The notes under the pieces: model-generated
Told to the model about the DNA's origin: nothing
Seen by the model: the letters and a program-made list of their open reading frames with translations, nothing else
Database searches by the model: none
Source: Agapetus fuscipes
Lineage: Eukaryota; Arthropoda; Insecta; Trichoptera; Glossosomatidae
DNA length: 64,000 bases
Direction of reading: 5' to 3'
Assembly: GCA_951799405.1 (NCBI GenBank)
Contig: OX637362.1
Span: 12,138,493 to 12,202,492 of the forward strand
Part shown: positions 1-11,320 of the stretch, one piece after another
Layout: each line of letters begins with the position of its first letter
Position numbering within the stretch: the first letter of the stretch is position 1
Translations under genes and position numbers: made by a program

Positions 1-87
1 CTACAATATAAAATCCCAATCTCAAATGAACATACGCCCTGCAACTCTTGCCGTCCTTCCTGAAACAGGGGTGACATTGGCAAAGTG
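1..87 (-). mobile_element. LINE-T tail, cut by the window start
   Basis: CTACAATATAAAATCCC to GACATTGGCAAAGTG in minus orientation. Confidence 0.75.
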
Positions 88-969
88 TAGATTATAGGTT
101 TCCTTTGATTTTGGAGTTTTTTTTCAGGAGCATTATACCATTATATCCTGCACTTCAAATAAAGTGGATAGCGTTAGGCTTGCCTCTTTACCTGTATAAG
201 TAAATACGTTACAACCATTTTATATATTTAACTGTTTATCTCTCTATTTCTTCTCCTTAGCCTTTTTCAGTCCATTTTTGGAGATATTTATGCCTTTCAA
301 TCGCTTATTAACTTGTGCTTAATTTTCTTTTATTTGACATTTTTATTATTTGGTTTTACCCAGATGGGTTGGTGACTGCCTGTTGGTCAGAGGGAAAAAC
401 ATATTTTATTTCATCTCTACCCTTCTGGCAAGTAAGACAAACATTCCCTTATCCGCTGTCTATGGCTAACAGGCTCCTCTGACAGTATAATTATTGCATT
501 AAAAAATAAAAAAAATATAATAAATTTAATGCTTAAATTACACGTAAAAAAATGCATACTACATTTCTAGCACTCTGTGTGTGTAGTATTCTCCATTGAG
601 TAATAACATAGAGGAGCAGAAACTAACTAACTGCATTGATACATACTATAGCACTTGTCTCGGTCCTGTCAAACGTTGCATTGGTGTAGTCATACGAAAT
701 AAGGCCTGTTTGTCCAGATCCATTATAAAACATGCCGTTATATTTTAAAATAATGCCGTCTTCCTTTAAATTCATCAATTTCAGCGATCACATATTTATA
801 ACGCGTATTAATTGTCAACTGGCCGAAATTATTATTCGCAATCGTAACAACTTTCTAGGAACATTTTTACATTCGGCCAAGTTTTTTTGTACGCATTGAA
901 ATGTACTGTGAAGTTCTTTGTTCTCTTTCTTACTAATGACCATTTTCGTAAAGAAGTTGAAACAGATAT
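88..969 (+). other. No feature recognised
   Basis: AT-rich; no coding stretch, no local repeat family. Either intron of the ZP gene or upstream DNA. Confidence 0.6.
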
Positions 970-1243
970 ATTGTCTTGTCTTGTATCCTGCCGCCATTCT
1001 TCTAGGGGTGGCCGGTACCTCCACACAAGTGCCTCCACTTGACTCTGTCCTTGCATACTTCTTTCATCTCATCTAATTTCATCACCCTTTTCATGCATGC
1101 TCTTCTCTTGTTTCCCCTCTGTAAATTCCATTCATTCGCAATCTCACTTATCTGATCAATCCATTCTTTTCTAGGTCTTCCCCTTCCACGCTTACCTAAT
1201 ACATGCCCTTTATACACTCTTTTTGTCAGTCGGTCTTCATTCA
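970..1243 (-). pseudogene. LINE-G-like C-terminal fragment
   Basis: Minus strand reads MNEDRLTKRVYKG, GKRGRGRPRKEW, QISEIANEW and ends TGHP then stop at 1002-1004. Intermediate between LINE-G (ending) and LINE-T (wording). An AAT microsatellite bounds the 5' side. Confidence 0.8.
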
Positions 1244-1272
1244 TAATAATGATAATAATAATAATAATAATT
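1244..1272 (+). repeat. AAT microsatellite
   Basis: ATAATGATAATAATAATAA; sits at the 5' border of the LINE-G-like fragment. Confidence 0.85.
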
Positions 1273-2167
1273 TTATTTCTATAGATAAATACAATACAAT
1301 TCTGTAATAAGTGAAATAGGTACATTTTGAACTATATATTGAACAAACTTTATTTTGGAGAGCTGGAGCCTAAACTAGGTCTTGCCTGTTCTTATAGGTC
1401 TCCAGTCACTCTGTGTGCGTGTGTTTGTGTGCGTGTATGTGTGTATTTGTGTGTATTCATCCTTTCAATATGTCCAAACCATCGCATCACACTTTTTTGA
1501 ACTTTCACTTTCACGCTTTCTTTTACTCCGCATTAATTCAGAACCCATTCGTTTCACTCTATCTATAATGCCTATTTTCCGTATAATGTCTGTTTTGTCT
1601 ATTACTCCACATATATCATAAGTCAATGGTATCCTCAATCAAAGATAACAGACGTTAGTACTTTACAGATATTAAAAATACAAAACACTTCGTCTTGTAC
1701 TAAAATATACAACATTATGTTAAGACCCAACCATAGCGTTTATCAAAAAAATATATAATAGTGTCTCCTGTGAGAGTTGTAGTTTCTTAACACTTTTTGA
1801 GCTGAGTTCGAACGCATTCTTTTTACTTGTTCTCATAGAAACGAAATGTCGTAATATTTGAACCGGTGCCTAACGGCTCGCAGTCAGATCGAGCTGCCAC
1901 TCTTTGACCACTAAGCCCTTGGTCGACAAATTGAATCTTTTTTGTTGGCTCCATTGCCCGTATCGAGGACTGGCGCCTTAACCAGTGCTAGCCTTATAAT
2001 CTGGACAGACAGTGAGCGATAGCCAGCGTTAACTGGGATTAAATAAATCCATGTAAATAATGAAACGTGAGAAAAGTAAACTTTTTATTATTTTTTATCA
2101 ATTGAATAGGAAAAACAAATATTTAATTCACTTTTTTTTTGCTCAAACGTTTTCGTCAAATAAGGCA
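1273..2167 (+). other. No feature recognised
   Basis: A GTGTGT stretch at 1411-1456, and a CACACTTTTTTGAACTTTCAC region at 1488-1580 that looks like a reversed LINE-T/G coding piece too worn to delimit; otherwise featureless. Confidence 0.45.
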
Positions 2168-2485
2168 TCACATGCCGCATGTGGACCTACAATATAAAAA
2201 ACCCAATCTCAAATAAACATAAGCCCTGTAACTCCTGCCAACCTTCCCTAAAACAGGGCATTGGCAAAGTGAACCATTTTCTACAGCATGGGTGGTCAGC
2301 CTCATACCAACTTATAAGTCAAGGAACATACACAACAAATTACATTTTTAAAATCAACAAATAATATGTATGGACATAAAAACTAAAACATAATACTAAA
2401 TTCTAATTTAAAAAAAAACCCTAGTTCTAGCCGCCAACATTACAGATCAACCGCAATTTTTTTCTGTCCTTGCATACTTCTTTCA
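2168..2485 (-). mobile_element. LINE-T subfamily A, 3' end
   Basis: From CATGCCGCATGTGGACC through CTATAAGTC-like start and GCCGCCAACATTACAG to TGCATACTTCTTTC. Confidence 0.75.
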
Positions 2486-2500
2486 ACAGACATCGAAAGA

Positions 2501-2664
2501 CATCTAATCTTATCTAATCTAAATCTAAGTTGCAAAGATATGTAACATTAGGGATTAACATTAAATGCATTTTCACAAGCAGACACGCATAATTTCACGC
2601 TAACACATGCCGCATGTGGACCAACAATATAAAAACCCAATATGAAATGAACATAAAACTCTTC
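2501..2664 (-). mobile_element. LINE-T subfamily A, terminal part
   Basis: ATCTAATCT units, then TAAGTTGCAAAGATATG to AAATGAACATAAA. Confidence 0.75.
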
Positions 2665-3047
2665 GAAACGAGAAATCAAGTCTTATAGATTTGGACTCAA
2701 TCACAAGGTAGTAATTATACAAAAAATCATCATATCTACAAATCGATCGATTAGCATTAGATATACATAACAAGGGGTTCGACTCATGATGAGGAAATGA
2801 AGCAACGCAACGGTTTTTTTTATTTAAAGTGTAGATGTATTATTATTTTCATCTAACTCATCTGAAGTGTTTGCGTTTAGAGAACGAATCAGTAACCGTG
2901 TGAGCATAATTAACTTTTTCCGAACACAAAAGTTTCACAATATTTAAATTAAGAACACGGCTAATTATGAAAACCAATCTTATCCATTAGTTTTAAATCA
3001 AGATTTATTTAGTAAAAAACGAGTGGGTTATAGATATACTTAATTGA

Positions 3048-3318
3048 CCGGTCCGTAGTATAGTGGACTGGTAAATGGAAGGTTGTGGGTTCGAATTCCG
3101 GCAGAGCACAAAAAAATGTACCGTTCATATTTTCAAATATGCTCTTCGCTGGGTGAAAAATTCATATACTTTTACCAAAGACCGGTCGCTAAAGGTCCAT
3201 CCAGCCTTACAGCAACTGGGTCTTGCTTGAGAATAGACGCTTTCTATAGCAATGAAAAAGCACGCAGAAGGCTCTTGAGGTGTGATACACAAAAAACAGC
3301 GCTCACGAAATAAATAAT
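3048..3318 (+). mobile_element. SINE1 (tRNA-derived), near full length
   Basis: Head GACCGGTCCGTAGTATAGTG with GGTTCGAATTCC (B box), body CTTCGCTGGGTG, AAAGGTCCATCCAGCC, end GAGGTGTGATACAC and AACAGCGCTCAC. Confidence 0.8.
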
Positions 3319-3430
3319 CCCAATATTATTCTTATAATTGTTTTTGTAGGTTTCTCATAAAATCTAGAGAACATAAGATTTTCAAACGATATTTTTTGAT
3401 TTCTATGCAAAATTATGCTGTATGGGATAA

Positions 3431-3516
3431 ATTACCCTATGGCTGAGCGGACAAGGCGGTGTTAATTTGACTGGCGTATGTTTGAAATAAAATAGCGGCG
3501 GTTCGAATCCAGTAAG
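3431..3516 (+). repeat. tRNA-like relic
   Basis: ATGGCTGAGCGGACAAGGCG resembles a Leu/Ser tRNA A-box region and CGGTTCGAATCC a B box, but no acceptor stem pairs. Probably a SINE head or tRNA pseudogene. Confidence 0.4.
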
Positions 3517-3670
3517 ACCTTCCTTACAAATTCTTGACCCTGAGATAATTATAATTAATAAAATAAATTCCATGAATAGTTACTTGATAACGTAGATACT
3601 TGTTTATAGCACGTTGCAAAAAAGGTTGGTGAATTGGATTTATTTTCACGATTAAAAATACGTACGTATA

Positions 3671-3825
3671 CTGTACTGAACTGTATCCTGCCGCCGTTCC
3701 ACTAGGGGTGGCCGTTACTTCCACAGATGCGTCTCCAATTTTTTTTATGTCCTTACATACCTCTTTCATTTCTTCAACATTCATCACTTTCTTCATACAT
3801 ACTCTTCTCTTATTCTCACTCTGCT
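3671..3825 (-). pseudogene. LINE-G-like 3' end
   Basis: Minus strand reads MKKVMNVEEMKEVCKDIKK and ends at CCACCCCTAG and GGATACAGTTCAGTACAG. Confidence 0.7.
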
Positions 3826-3964
3826 ATATGTAAATGAAGGCAATATTTCATTTTGCTTAAATTATCTACAATTTTTTTTGGTAGCAGTCCTCGAAATTTG
3901 GTTCTCATAAAATATAAAAAGTAAAAACCAACAAAGTTTACGATTACTTTGAGTATATTCAATT

Positions 3965-4006
3965 CCACAACCGGTTTCGTAAACAACCCGATCGCATCAT
4001 CAGGTG
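3965..4006 (-). ncRNA. Decayed hammerhead motif (related to 34615)
   Basis: Minus strand keeps CTGATGA, GAAA, palindromic ACCGGT and the CAC/GTG of stem I, but stem II (GCGATC against GTTTAC) no longer pairs well. Almost certainly inactive. Confidence 0.5.
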
Positions 4007-4225
4007 TAAACATGAGCTTCTTTTTAACAAAAAATCAACCAGTTCCCACACGACTTAACTGATCACGTTTCTTCACCGTTTTTTGTTAACAATAACAAAT
4101 ACGCAAATACCTACATCGATTGTCTTTTTATCGATCCGAACACTTCGAATTTTAATTCGAAAATTTTAAAGTTCAACGATACATATTTAATTTCGTCCAA
4201 GATTTCACGGACTTGATGTATTGCT

Positions 4226-4479
4226 TGATTTATAGGTAGGTATGAGGCTGACCATCCGTACCGTGAAAAAAAATGGTTCACTTTGCCAATATTACCCCTG
4301 TTTCAGGGAAGTCCGTCAAGAGTTATAGAGCTTCTGTTCATTAGAGATTGGGTTCTTATGTTGCAGGTTCACATGCGGCATGTGTGAGCACGGACTTATA
4401 CGTGTCTGCTAGTGGAAACGCATGTAAAATGAATATTTATGTTATATATCTTTGCAACTTAAATAATATATTATAGATG
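4226..4479 (+). mobile_element. LINE-T 3' tail
   Basis: GTTGGTATG-like start, GTTTCAGGGAAG, GCGGCATGTG, CTTTGCAACTTA. Confidence 0.75.
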
Positions 4480-4878
4480 TAAAAGAAAGTATTTTTTTTT
4501 GACAAATTAACAAGTATACTACATAACAGAAATGCTGTATTTTCAAGAAAACCATAAATACTTTCTCTTTTCTGTTATGTTTTAATTGAAGCGTTTTACC
4601 TTAACATTAGAAAAACCGTGTGTTACTCTTTATACCGTTAAGTCAAATAATTGAACAAGAAATCCATTAGGTGAGCTTTCAATATGTCGATTTACATAAT
4701 TAGAACGTGTCTTAACAGTCCTACTAATTGTTATAATTGGCATTCGTTCAAAAATTCCGATCACGTATTTCTAAAGCATCTATTGTTTAGTAAAAAACCT
4801 AGTATAAGACATAACGTTAAAACTTGACTGAAGCGTTTATCAAAAAACGTATGAAATCTAAAATAGCAATTTCTATTA

Positions 4879-5133
4879 TTCCTTGACTTAAAGGTTGGTA
4901 TAAGGCTGACCACCCATACTGTAAAAAATGGTTCACTTTGCCAATGTCACCCCTGTGTCAGGGAAGGTCGGCAAAAGTTGAAGGCCTTAGTTTCATTTGA
5001 GGTTTGGATTTTATTTGTAAGTACACATTCAGCATTTGTAAGCGCGAACTACACGTGTTTGTTTGTGGGCATGCATCTGAGAGCTTTAAATTAATATATC
5101 CTTGCAACTTAGATTATAGATTATAGATTAGAA
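4879..5133 (+). mobile_element. LINE-T subfamily B tail
   Basis: TTCCTTGACTTAAAGG to TTAGATTATAGATTATAG. Confidence 0.8.
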
Positions 5134-5468
5134 AGTGTTTTGGTTTCTATACAAATTCAGTTGACGCTATGATAAAATTTTACACTTGGGGTTAAGATTT
5201 TTATTGTCCCTGTAGACAACTTCATGCTATGGTTAAAGCTTTGTTGTAAAGATTGCAGCATTTACAGCACAATGCACTTTGTGATTGTAGCATTATAAAT
5301 TATTGTTAACGAGCTGAGGTATAAAGATTTTATTTATTTTGATATAAATCTTACATAAAAAAGGTGCATATAAAAGATAAACGTGGTCCCTTCAGAAGAA
5401 CTAAAGCCTCATTGTGTAGTCAGTCGGAGAGTGCATTTCATGGTACGAATCCAGTTGTGTGCGGGATT

Positions 5469-5639
5469 CTATAATCTATCTATAATCTAAGTTGCAAAGA
5501 TATATTACATTTAAGATTTACATTACATGCATTCGCATAAGCAGACGCGTATAAATTCGAGCTTGAACATGCGGCATGTGGACTTACAACATGAAACCCC
5601 AATCTCAAATGAACACGAGCCCTGCAACTCTTGCCGACC
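5469..5639 (-). mobile_element. LINE-T tail, truncated at a MITE-P half
   Basis: Tail units, then ACATGCATTCGCA to CAACTCTTGCCGACC, where MITE-P sequence starts. Confidence 0.75.
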
Positions 5640-5692
5640 AAATATTACCGATATTCGGTAGATAAGAATAACCGTGATGAGACTTCCAGCCC
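5640..5692. mobile_element. MITE-P, right half only
   Basis: AAATATTACCGATATTCGG through GAGACTTCCAGCCC; it abuts a truncated LINE-T tail. Confidence 0.65.
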
Positions 5693-5717
5693 TGTCCCGT
5701 AATCCATAGACAAGCTA

Positions 5718-5770
5718 CATACGATCCGGACAGAATGGTTCTCGTGTGAAAAGGGGGTGAATGTGGCAAG
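5718..5770 (+). repeat. Empty-site copy of the 6.6-kb LINE-T insertion target
   Basis: ACGATCCGGACAGAATGGTT and CTCGTGTGAAAAGGGG are contiguous here, but interrupted by a LINE-T tail at 6650-6926. Confidence 0.8.
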
Positions 5771-5792
5771 ATCTAATCCATTACTTACTTAG

Positions 5793-5928
5793 TCAGCCAC
5801 TTCTTGTCCACTGCTGGACATAGGCCTCCCCCATATCTCTCCAGGCGTCTCTGTCCTGGGCTCTCTGCATCCAGTCACCAGCAACTCTTTTAATATCATC
5901 TGACCATCGTGTAAGAGGCCTTCCTCTA
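5793..5928 (-). pseudogene. RTE-like LINE C-terminus
   Basis: Minus strand reads RPLTRWSDDIKRVAGDWMQ, then RAQDRDAWRDMGEAYVQ and QWTRSG with TGA at 5793-5795: the standard ending of a widespread insect RTE-like family. Confidence 0.8.
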
Positions 5929-6039
5929 GTTAATAAAGTTAACAAAATAAAACTAATCCCTATGGATTTATATGGTTTTGTTATGTTGTGATTTAAAGGT
6001 ATCTTCAGGATACTTACATCCGGCTAGCTCTCATCAGCA

Positions 6040-6641
6040 TCACTCTCAGGGCGTGGGGTTCTTTCTTTGGTATTGCTTACTTATATCTTGGGAAGGGTTT
6101 TATAATGAAAAGATAAGTTTGACATGAACAAATAAGGGTTTATTTAATCTACTAATATGGGGATAAAGGGGAATTTAGGGATTGGCACGACCTACAGGTT
6201 GTCACTAGAACACTCCCTATTCCGTTGGCTGGAGTTCTAAACGGAAGGCCTGGGGCAGCGCCCCAGGCTAGCGGCGGTTCACAAGGTGGACGCCTCCACA
6301 CGTGAGAGTCTCTGGGTGGGCGCTCCTATGCCTCTGGTCCACAAGGCGGGTGCCTTGCTGGCAGGAAATCCAAGTAGATGGGGGGGAAGGGAGCTCCATC
6401 GTAGTGCCCCCTCCTGCACCGCTTGGTGCTTGGTCGCTAACGTCTGACTCACTTCACATCTCGCCGGGAACTAACGATGAACTCACGAGCGTGGGCCGAT
6501 TGATTCGCACGGCGCAGTTCGGCCGTTTCCGTGACCGTTCGGCCCACAAACAGACACTGCACACTTCGGGATTGTTTTTTTATAATATGTTATTTAAAAT
6601 AACATAACAGTTTGTCTATACAAACCATATACGATCCGGAC
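6040..6641 (+). other. GC-rich island of unknown origin
   Basis: Visibly GC-rich from about 6200 to 6570 against an AT-rich background, including the 6249 hairpin. A 101-residue open frame (6302-6607) has no recognisable domain. Could be an LTR-element leader or host regulatory DNA. Confidence 0.4.
6249..6267. repeat. Strong GC hairpin
   Basis: CCTGGGGC and GCCCCAGG pair around a 3-base loop, inside a GC-rich island (about 6200-6570). Confidence 0.7.
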
Positions 6642-6649
6642 AGAATGGT

Positions 6650-6926
6650 ATATGTAATTTGTCGTGTATGTTCCTTGACTTATAGGTTGGTATGCGGCTG
6701 ACCACCCATGCTGTAAAAATGGTTCACTTTGCCAATATCACCCCTGTTACAGGGAAGGACGGCAAGAGTTGCAGGGTGTATGTCCATTTGAGATTTGGTT
6801 TTTATGTTGTAGGCTCACATGAGGCATGTGCAAGCGCGAACTTGTACATGTCTGGTTGTGAAAATGCATGTAATGTCAATCTCCAATGTAACATATCTTT
6901 GCAACTTAGATTAGATTAGATTAGAA
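6650..6926 (+). mobile_element. LINE-T subfamily A tail with 8-bp target duplication
   Basis: AGAATGGT flanks it at 6642-6649 and 6927-6934. Starts ATATGTAATTTGTCGTG, then TTCCTTGACTTATAGG; ends GATTAGATTAGATTAGA. Confidence 0.85.
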
Positions 6927-6966
6927 AGAATGGTTCTCGTGTGAAAAGGGGTTGAATGTGGCAACA

Positions 6967-8435
6967 AGCCATCCATAAGCTTTATTTGCTGTTCACAATA
7001 TCAACACGCTTAATTATTCAATCTCAGATACATAATCTGCATTCTGAAGCATCATCACGTGGGTATTTGAAATCATAACGGTCTCTCATTGAATCCATTA
7101 CTTTCCATGATATCTTGGTAATGTTGGCTGGAGGCGACCGGGGTTCAAATCTGTTACCGCCAGCTCCGCGGGCGCCGCGCACCACTGGGCGAGGCTGCGT
7201 TGTGAATCAATTACACCCCAGATTGATGACTCTATCTCGACCTGAGAGCGGAGTGCCCCTCCATCAGGGTTCGGGCGATATGCAGATTGTTATGGATCAC
7301 TAAATTTGTGGGTCGTTTGAGAGTCACGCCATGAAATTAACGAGTGGTCTGAAGTCAGAGGTGTAAAATGTGTAAGACAATGTGGAGACATGTGAAAGCG
7401 GCTGAATAGTGTGTAGAGATGTAAAAATGAAAGGGAAGAGTGAAAAAATGCAAGAGGCAACAATGAATTCAAAGCGTAGGCACCTAAAAAAAAACTGGAG
7501 TTCAATTTTTATTCCTAGATTTAATGTATCCTATGTTATGTGGGATGTACGCATTGTTTTCGCATTTATTGTAATTGAATTGAAAATAAAAATGTTTTTA
7601 GATAAAGAGTAAATTTTCACTTTACTCATTGTTTCATTTTCTTCACAGGATATTCAGAAAATAAAACTTTCTATGCAAATATATACGATATATATTTTCC
7701 CAGATTGAAAAAAATATTAACGTAATTTTAAATTGATTCAAAGAGGTTGGTGAATAAAATTGAAGCATCATAAAAATATAATGAGGATAAATAGCATACA
7801 TAAAATACCTTCAAATTTGAACGATTGTTTAATCATAACCAATAATAGTCTTCCAATTATGTCACCGCAAGCATCGCGTCCAATCACAGCGCGACAAATT
7901 TGTCGCCGCACAAATCGCGACCAATCACAGTTGCCCACTGTATTCCTCCGCGCTTGAGCGTCCCTGCGCCTAATAAGGCAGAAATAATGAAATAAAGCTA
8001 TCGGTTGATTTGGGCGCTCGGATCAGCACCTTGAGGTCTTGAAGTGGAAAGCAGCACCATTGTTTCAGCTGGCATCTTCGGCAAATTGATGGCATGTCGC
8101 GATACCGGCCGAACAAACCGACATTTCAATTATCCGAACCGTAACGGCGCCCGAGATGCCAGATTCGCCTCTCCAAGCTGGAATATTTCGCGTAATAAAT
8201 CGATGCAATGCCGTAATGAAATTGTACAATGGATTTTGCGCCCGAGAATCGAATCATAAATAATTTCTGAATTGTTTTCTCTCAATTATCGACAAACTGC
8301 ATTATGGTATTGTTTGAAAGGTATTTTTAAACAAGTCAGACAATACGGTACGGGGTTTTACTTTATATGGTAGTAATTGAATATCAATAAATTACCGTAA
8401 AAATGAGGGATCAACGTTAAACAACCGAATCAATG
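6967..8435 (+). other. Unique block, possible regulatory DNA
   Basis: No local repeat family. 7860-8240 is less AT-rich and has two CCAATCACAG elements (7879 and 7921) around a GCGACAAATTTGTCGC palindrome. No convincing exon. Confidence 0.35.
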
Positions 8436-8439
8436 CTCC

Positions 8440-8570
8440 CACTTCTTCTTCTTATACAGCCATCTCCATCCACTCCTGGACATAGGCCTCCCCTATATCT
8501 CTCCATCCATCTCTGTCTTGCACTTTTTGAATCCAGTCTCCAGCAAGCCTTCTTATATCATCCGACCATG
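8440..8570 (-). pseudogene. RTE-like LINE C-terminus
   Basis: Minus strand WSDDIRRLAGDWIQK, VQDRDGWRDIGEAYVQ. Same family as 5793. Confidence 0.75.
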
Positions 8571-8589
8571 CTCCCACAACACATTTTTA

Positions 8590-8790
8590 AATACTGTACT
8601 GTACTGTATCCTGCCACCGTTCCATTAGGGGTGGCCGGTACCTCCGCATATGTGTCTCTACATTTTTCTGTCTTTGCATACCTCTGTCATCTCTTCAACA
8701 TTCTTCACTTTCCTCATACATACTCTTCTCTTCTCTTACTTAATCTCACCTATTTGGCCTATCCCTTCCTTCCTCGGTCTTCCCCTTTCA
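8590..8790 (-). pseudogene. LINE-G-like 3' end
   Basis: Same terminal CCACCCCTAATGG and GGATACAGTACAGTACAG; upstream (to the right) come CACATACTCTTCTC and the reversed GKGRPRK block near 8780. Confidence 0.7.
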
Positions 8791-9214
8791 CGCTTTCCTC
8801 TGACATCAACCGTGTAGTAGCGTTCCAAAGATTACATGCGCTATGTAGGTATCTCCGTGATATGAACGCTTTGTGTTTTTGCAACTTAGATTACAGATAA
8901 AGAACGCGCAGTGTTAGGATTCCGAGAAGGGCAGGTCATGCCGCTAAAATTGATAAGAAATAAGGTCGTGAGACTTCAATACAAATGTTATCACTTGGGG
9001 CAGTTGAACACGGCACGATATTTGCCAATAATACCGAGCCGAAAGATAAAGGAAATGTATTGCGGGTCCGAATAGAAAACAAAGCCCAGGCAATGCTATG
9101 CTTTGGTATAAAATTTGAATAAGTACTACTGTTTGATGGAATACTCTAACTATGATGGGTTGGGAGAGAAATTCCCTGGAGACACGTCGAGTATATTAAA
9201 AAAAAACTTTCTTC

Positions 9215-9275
9215 GGGCTGGAAGTCTCATCACCACGGTAGATCCTACCTACTGAATAAAGGTAATATTTGAATG
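9215..9275. mobile_element. MITE-P, left half only
   Basis: GGGCTGGAAGTCTCATCACC through GGTAATATTTGAATGAAGAC; no matching right arm follows. Confidence 0.65.
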
Positions 9276-9357
9276 AAGACTGAAGAAGATTGGATTTGGT
9301 AGGGTTTGTGTATTCACACAGTGAAAATTCATTTTATTTAAAAAAAGTTTTTTTTTT

Positions 9358-9495
9358 CTAAAACGTAGTTTAATTTTCACAATAATATTTTATATCTCGA
9401 GCACTTTCGACCTTCAATACTCAGGTCAAAAGAAGTTGAAGGTCGAAAGTGCTCGAGATATAAAATATTATTGTGAAAATTAAACTACGTTTTAG
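9358..9495. repeat. Perfect 60-bp inverted repeat with 18-bp loop
   Basis: Arms 9358-9417 and 9436-9495 are exact reverse complements; outside them a T-run and an A-run extend the pairing. The loop is 9418-9435. A transcript would fold into a long perfect hairpin. No coding content. Confidence 0.9.
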
Positions 9496-9566
9496 AAAAA
9501 AAAAAAAAAAAAATTAAATTGAAGAAGATTGTCTTATTATTATTTATTTTTGTGTTAAATACAATT

Positions 9567-9609
9567 CCACGGCCGGTTTCGCAAACAATGCGTTTGCATC
9601 TACAGGGGG
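9567..9609 (-). ncRNA. Decayed hammerhead motif (related to 34615)
   Basis: Minus strand has a perfect stem II (GCAAAC with GTTTGC) and GAAA, but the core reads CTGTAGA instead of CTGANGA and stem III is ACCGGC, which breaks the needed A-U pair. Probably inactive. Confidence 0.45.
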
Positions 9610-9888
9610 TTAGCCGTAATCATAACCAAAGTCGTTTGAATCTTTTAAATAATTTATGCTTAGACTACAGATAGATAATTATTATAGATTTATTTTATTC
9701 ACTGTATGTCGGTGATAATGATTCGAGTGAGGCTGCGGGCAAAGTAAGAACTTGCAATAAGTTACGGACAAGAAGGAATTAATCGAGCAATTGGCATATG
9801 GATGATTCCGCTAAAAGCTGGTGAGCAATTTGCAGTGCGCGCGTTTTGCAAAGTGTTTAGATAGCGCTAAGAAAAGCTCGCGCACAGC

Positions 9889-10557
9889 TTAAGAGGCCGC
9901 TTACAAAAAATTGTCCGTTGTTTTTAAAAATATGTTTCTTATACTTTATGGCCCTAGTAAAGGAATGCCATTAATGAAAAAATCACCTGGTTAATTGCTT
10001 TTTTTTTTATCTAAATACCATTGTAAAGTTATCTTTTTGATAGAACATAAAAATGACATCACAAAAAATATCTCTTAAATATTTTTTTCTTCTTATTTTG
10101 TTTTTTTATAGATTTTTTTCGTAAATATAGAATGATACAATGTCTAGACAGTTTATTAAAAATATTTTAGGTAATCTGAACAGTTTTCGAGAAAGCATGA
10201 AAAATCTGTTTTCAAGGATTTAATACATTAACAAGTTTCAGTTTTATCATAATATACATTATCTGAAAAACTGTTTTAATTACCTACAATACTTTTGATA
10301 GACATCTTATCATTCTATAATTATGAAGAAAAATTATATTTCCAAAATATAAAACAAAATAAGAAAAAAAAAACGAGAGCTTTTGAATATTTTGTGTGAT
10401 TTCATTTTTTAAGTTCTATTAAAAATTTTAACTTTAAAATTTAGATACAAAATCAATACACACGCGTGATTTTTTTCATGTCACTCCTTTACCAAGGCCA
10501 TAAAGTATAATAATTTTTATAAAAGTAACGGACAATTTTTTGTAAGCTGCCTCTTAA
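9889..10557. mobile_element. Fold-back element FB1, full length
   Basis: Arms of about 300 bp, imperfect, from TTAAGAGGCCGCTTAC on the left to its inverted match on the right; TACTTTATGGCC and TGTCCGTT occur in both arms. No transposase ORF. The ends look like TTAA-flanked inverted repeats. Confidence 0.65.
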
Positions 10558-10811
10558 AGCTCTCGCTTCATTATTTATTAATCGGAAGGTGCAAGTTGCG
10601 TTGCTCACGGTGACGTCTAGCCATAAAACAGAACCTCCTGACACTCTTGTGATAGCTGAGAGTGTGGAGAATACACGTGCTGGTGCTGAGGTAGCGTGCA
10701 TCCTTCCGAGTTGCAAGGGTGCACTAAATGACCAACTCGAAGAGATCCATATATTTTTTTTAATATTCCAGATTTTATTAATTACATGTTACATACTATT
10801 ATTTGTGTTTT

Positions 10812-11060
10812 AAAAAACGTAGCTTGTTGTATATGTTCTTGACTTATAGGTTGGTATGTGGCTGACCACCCATGCTGTAGAAAATGGTTCGATTTGCCAA
10901 TGTCACCCCTGTTTTTAAAGAAGATCGGCAAGAGTTGCAGGGCGTATGCTCATTTGATAATTGGGTTTTTATGCTGTTGGTTCACATGCATATACAAGGG
11001 CAAACTTGTACGTGTCTGCTTGTGAAAATCTTTGCAACTTAGATTAGATTACATTAGATC
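10812..11060 (+). mobile_element. LINE-T subfamily A tail
   Basis: GTTCTTGACTTATAGG to CTTAGATTAGATTACATTAG. Confidence 0.75.
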
Positions 11061-11068
11061 AATTCGTT

Positions 11069-11320
11069 ACCGGTCCCTTGTCTAGTGGTAGCACTTCGAA
11101 ATCATTAATGGATGGTCGTGGGTTCGAATCCCAGCGGAGCACAAATTTGCTGGATTAAAAAGTTTAATATACCTTTACCAAAGACCGGTCCCCACAGGTA
11201 CATAAAGCCTTACAGCAACTGGATTTTGCTTGAGAAATGGCGCTTTGCAGCGTCGACCAAACTCGTATAAAGACCGGTCAATAGCTCAGTTGATAGAATG
11301 CTTGCACTGGTGTAGGGTTG
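11069..11320 (+). mobile_element. SINE1 plus the start of a SINE2 head (dimer, truncated)
   Basis: ACCGGTCCCTTGTCTAGTGG, GGGTTCGAATCCC, body, then at 11274 ACCGGTCAATAGCTCAGTTG of the second head, lost after TGCTTGCACTGG. Confidence 0.75.

Noticed and set aside
8433..8900. 155-residue plus-strand reading frame
   Set aside because: Antisense to RTE-like and LINE-G-like C-termini.
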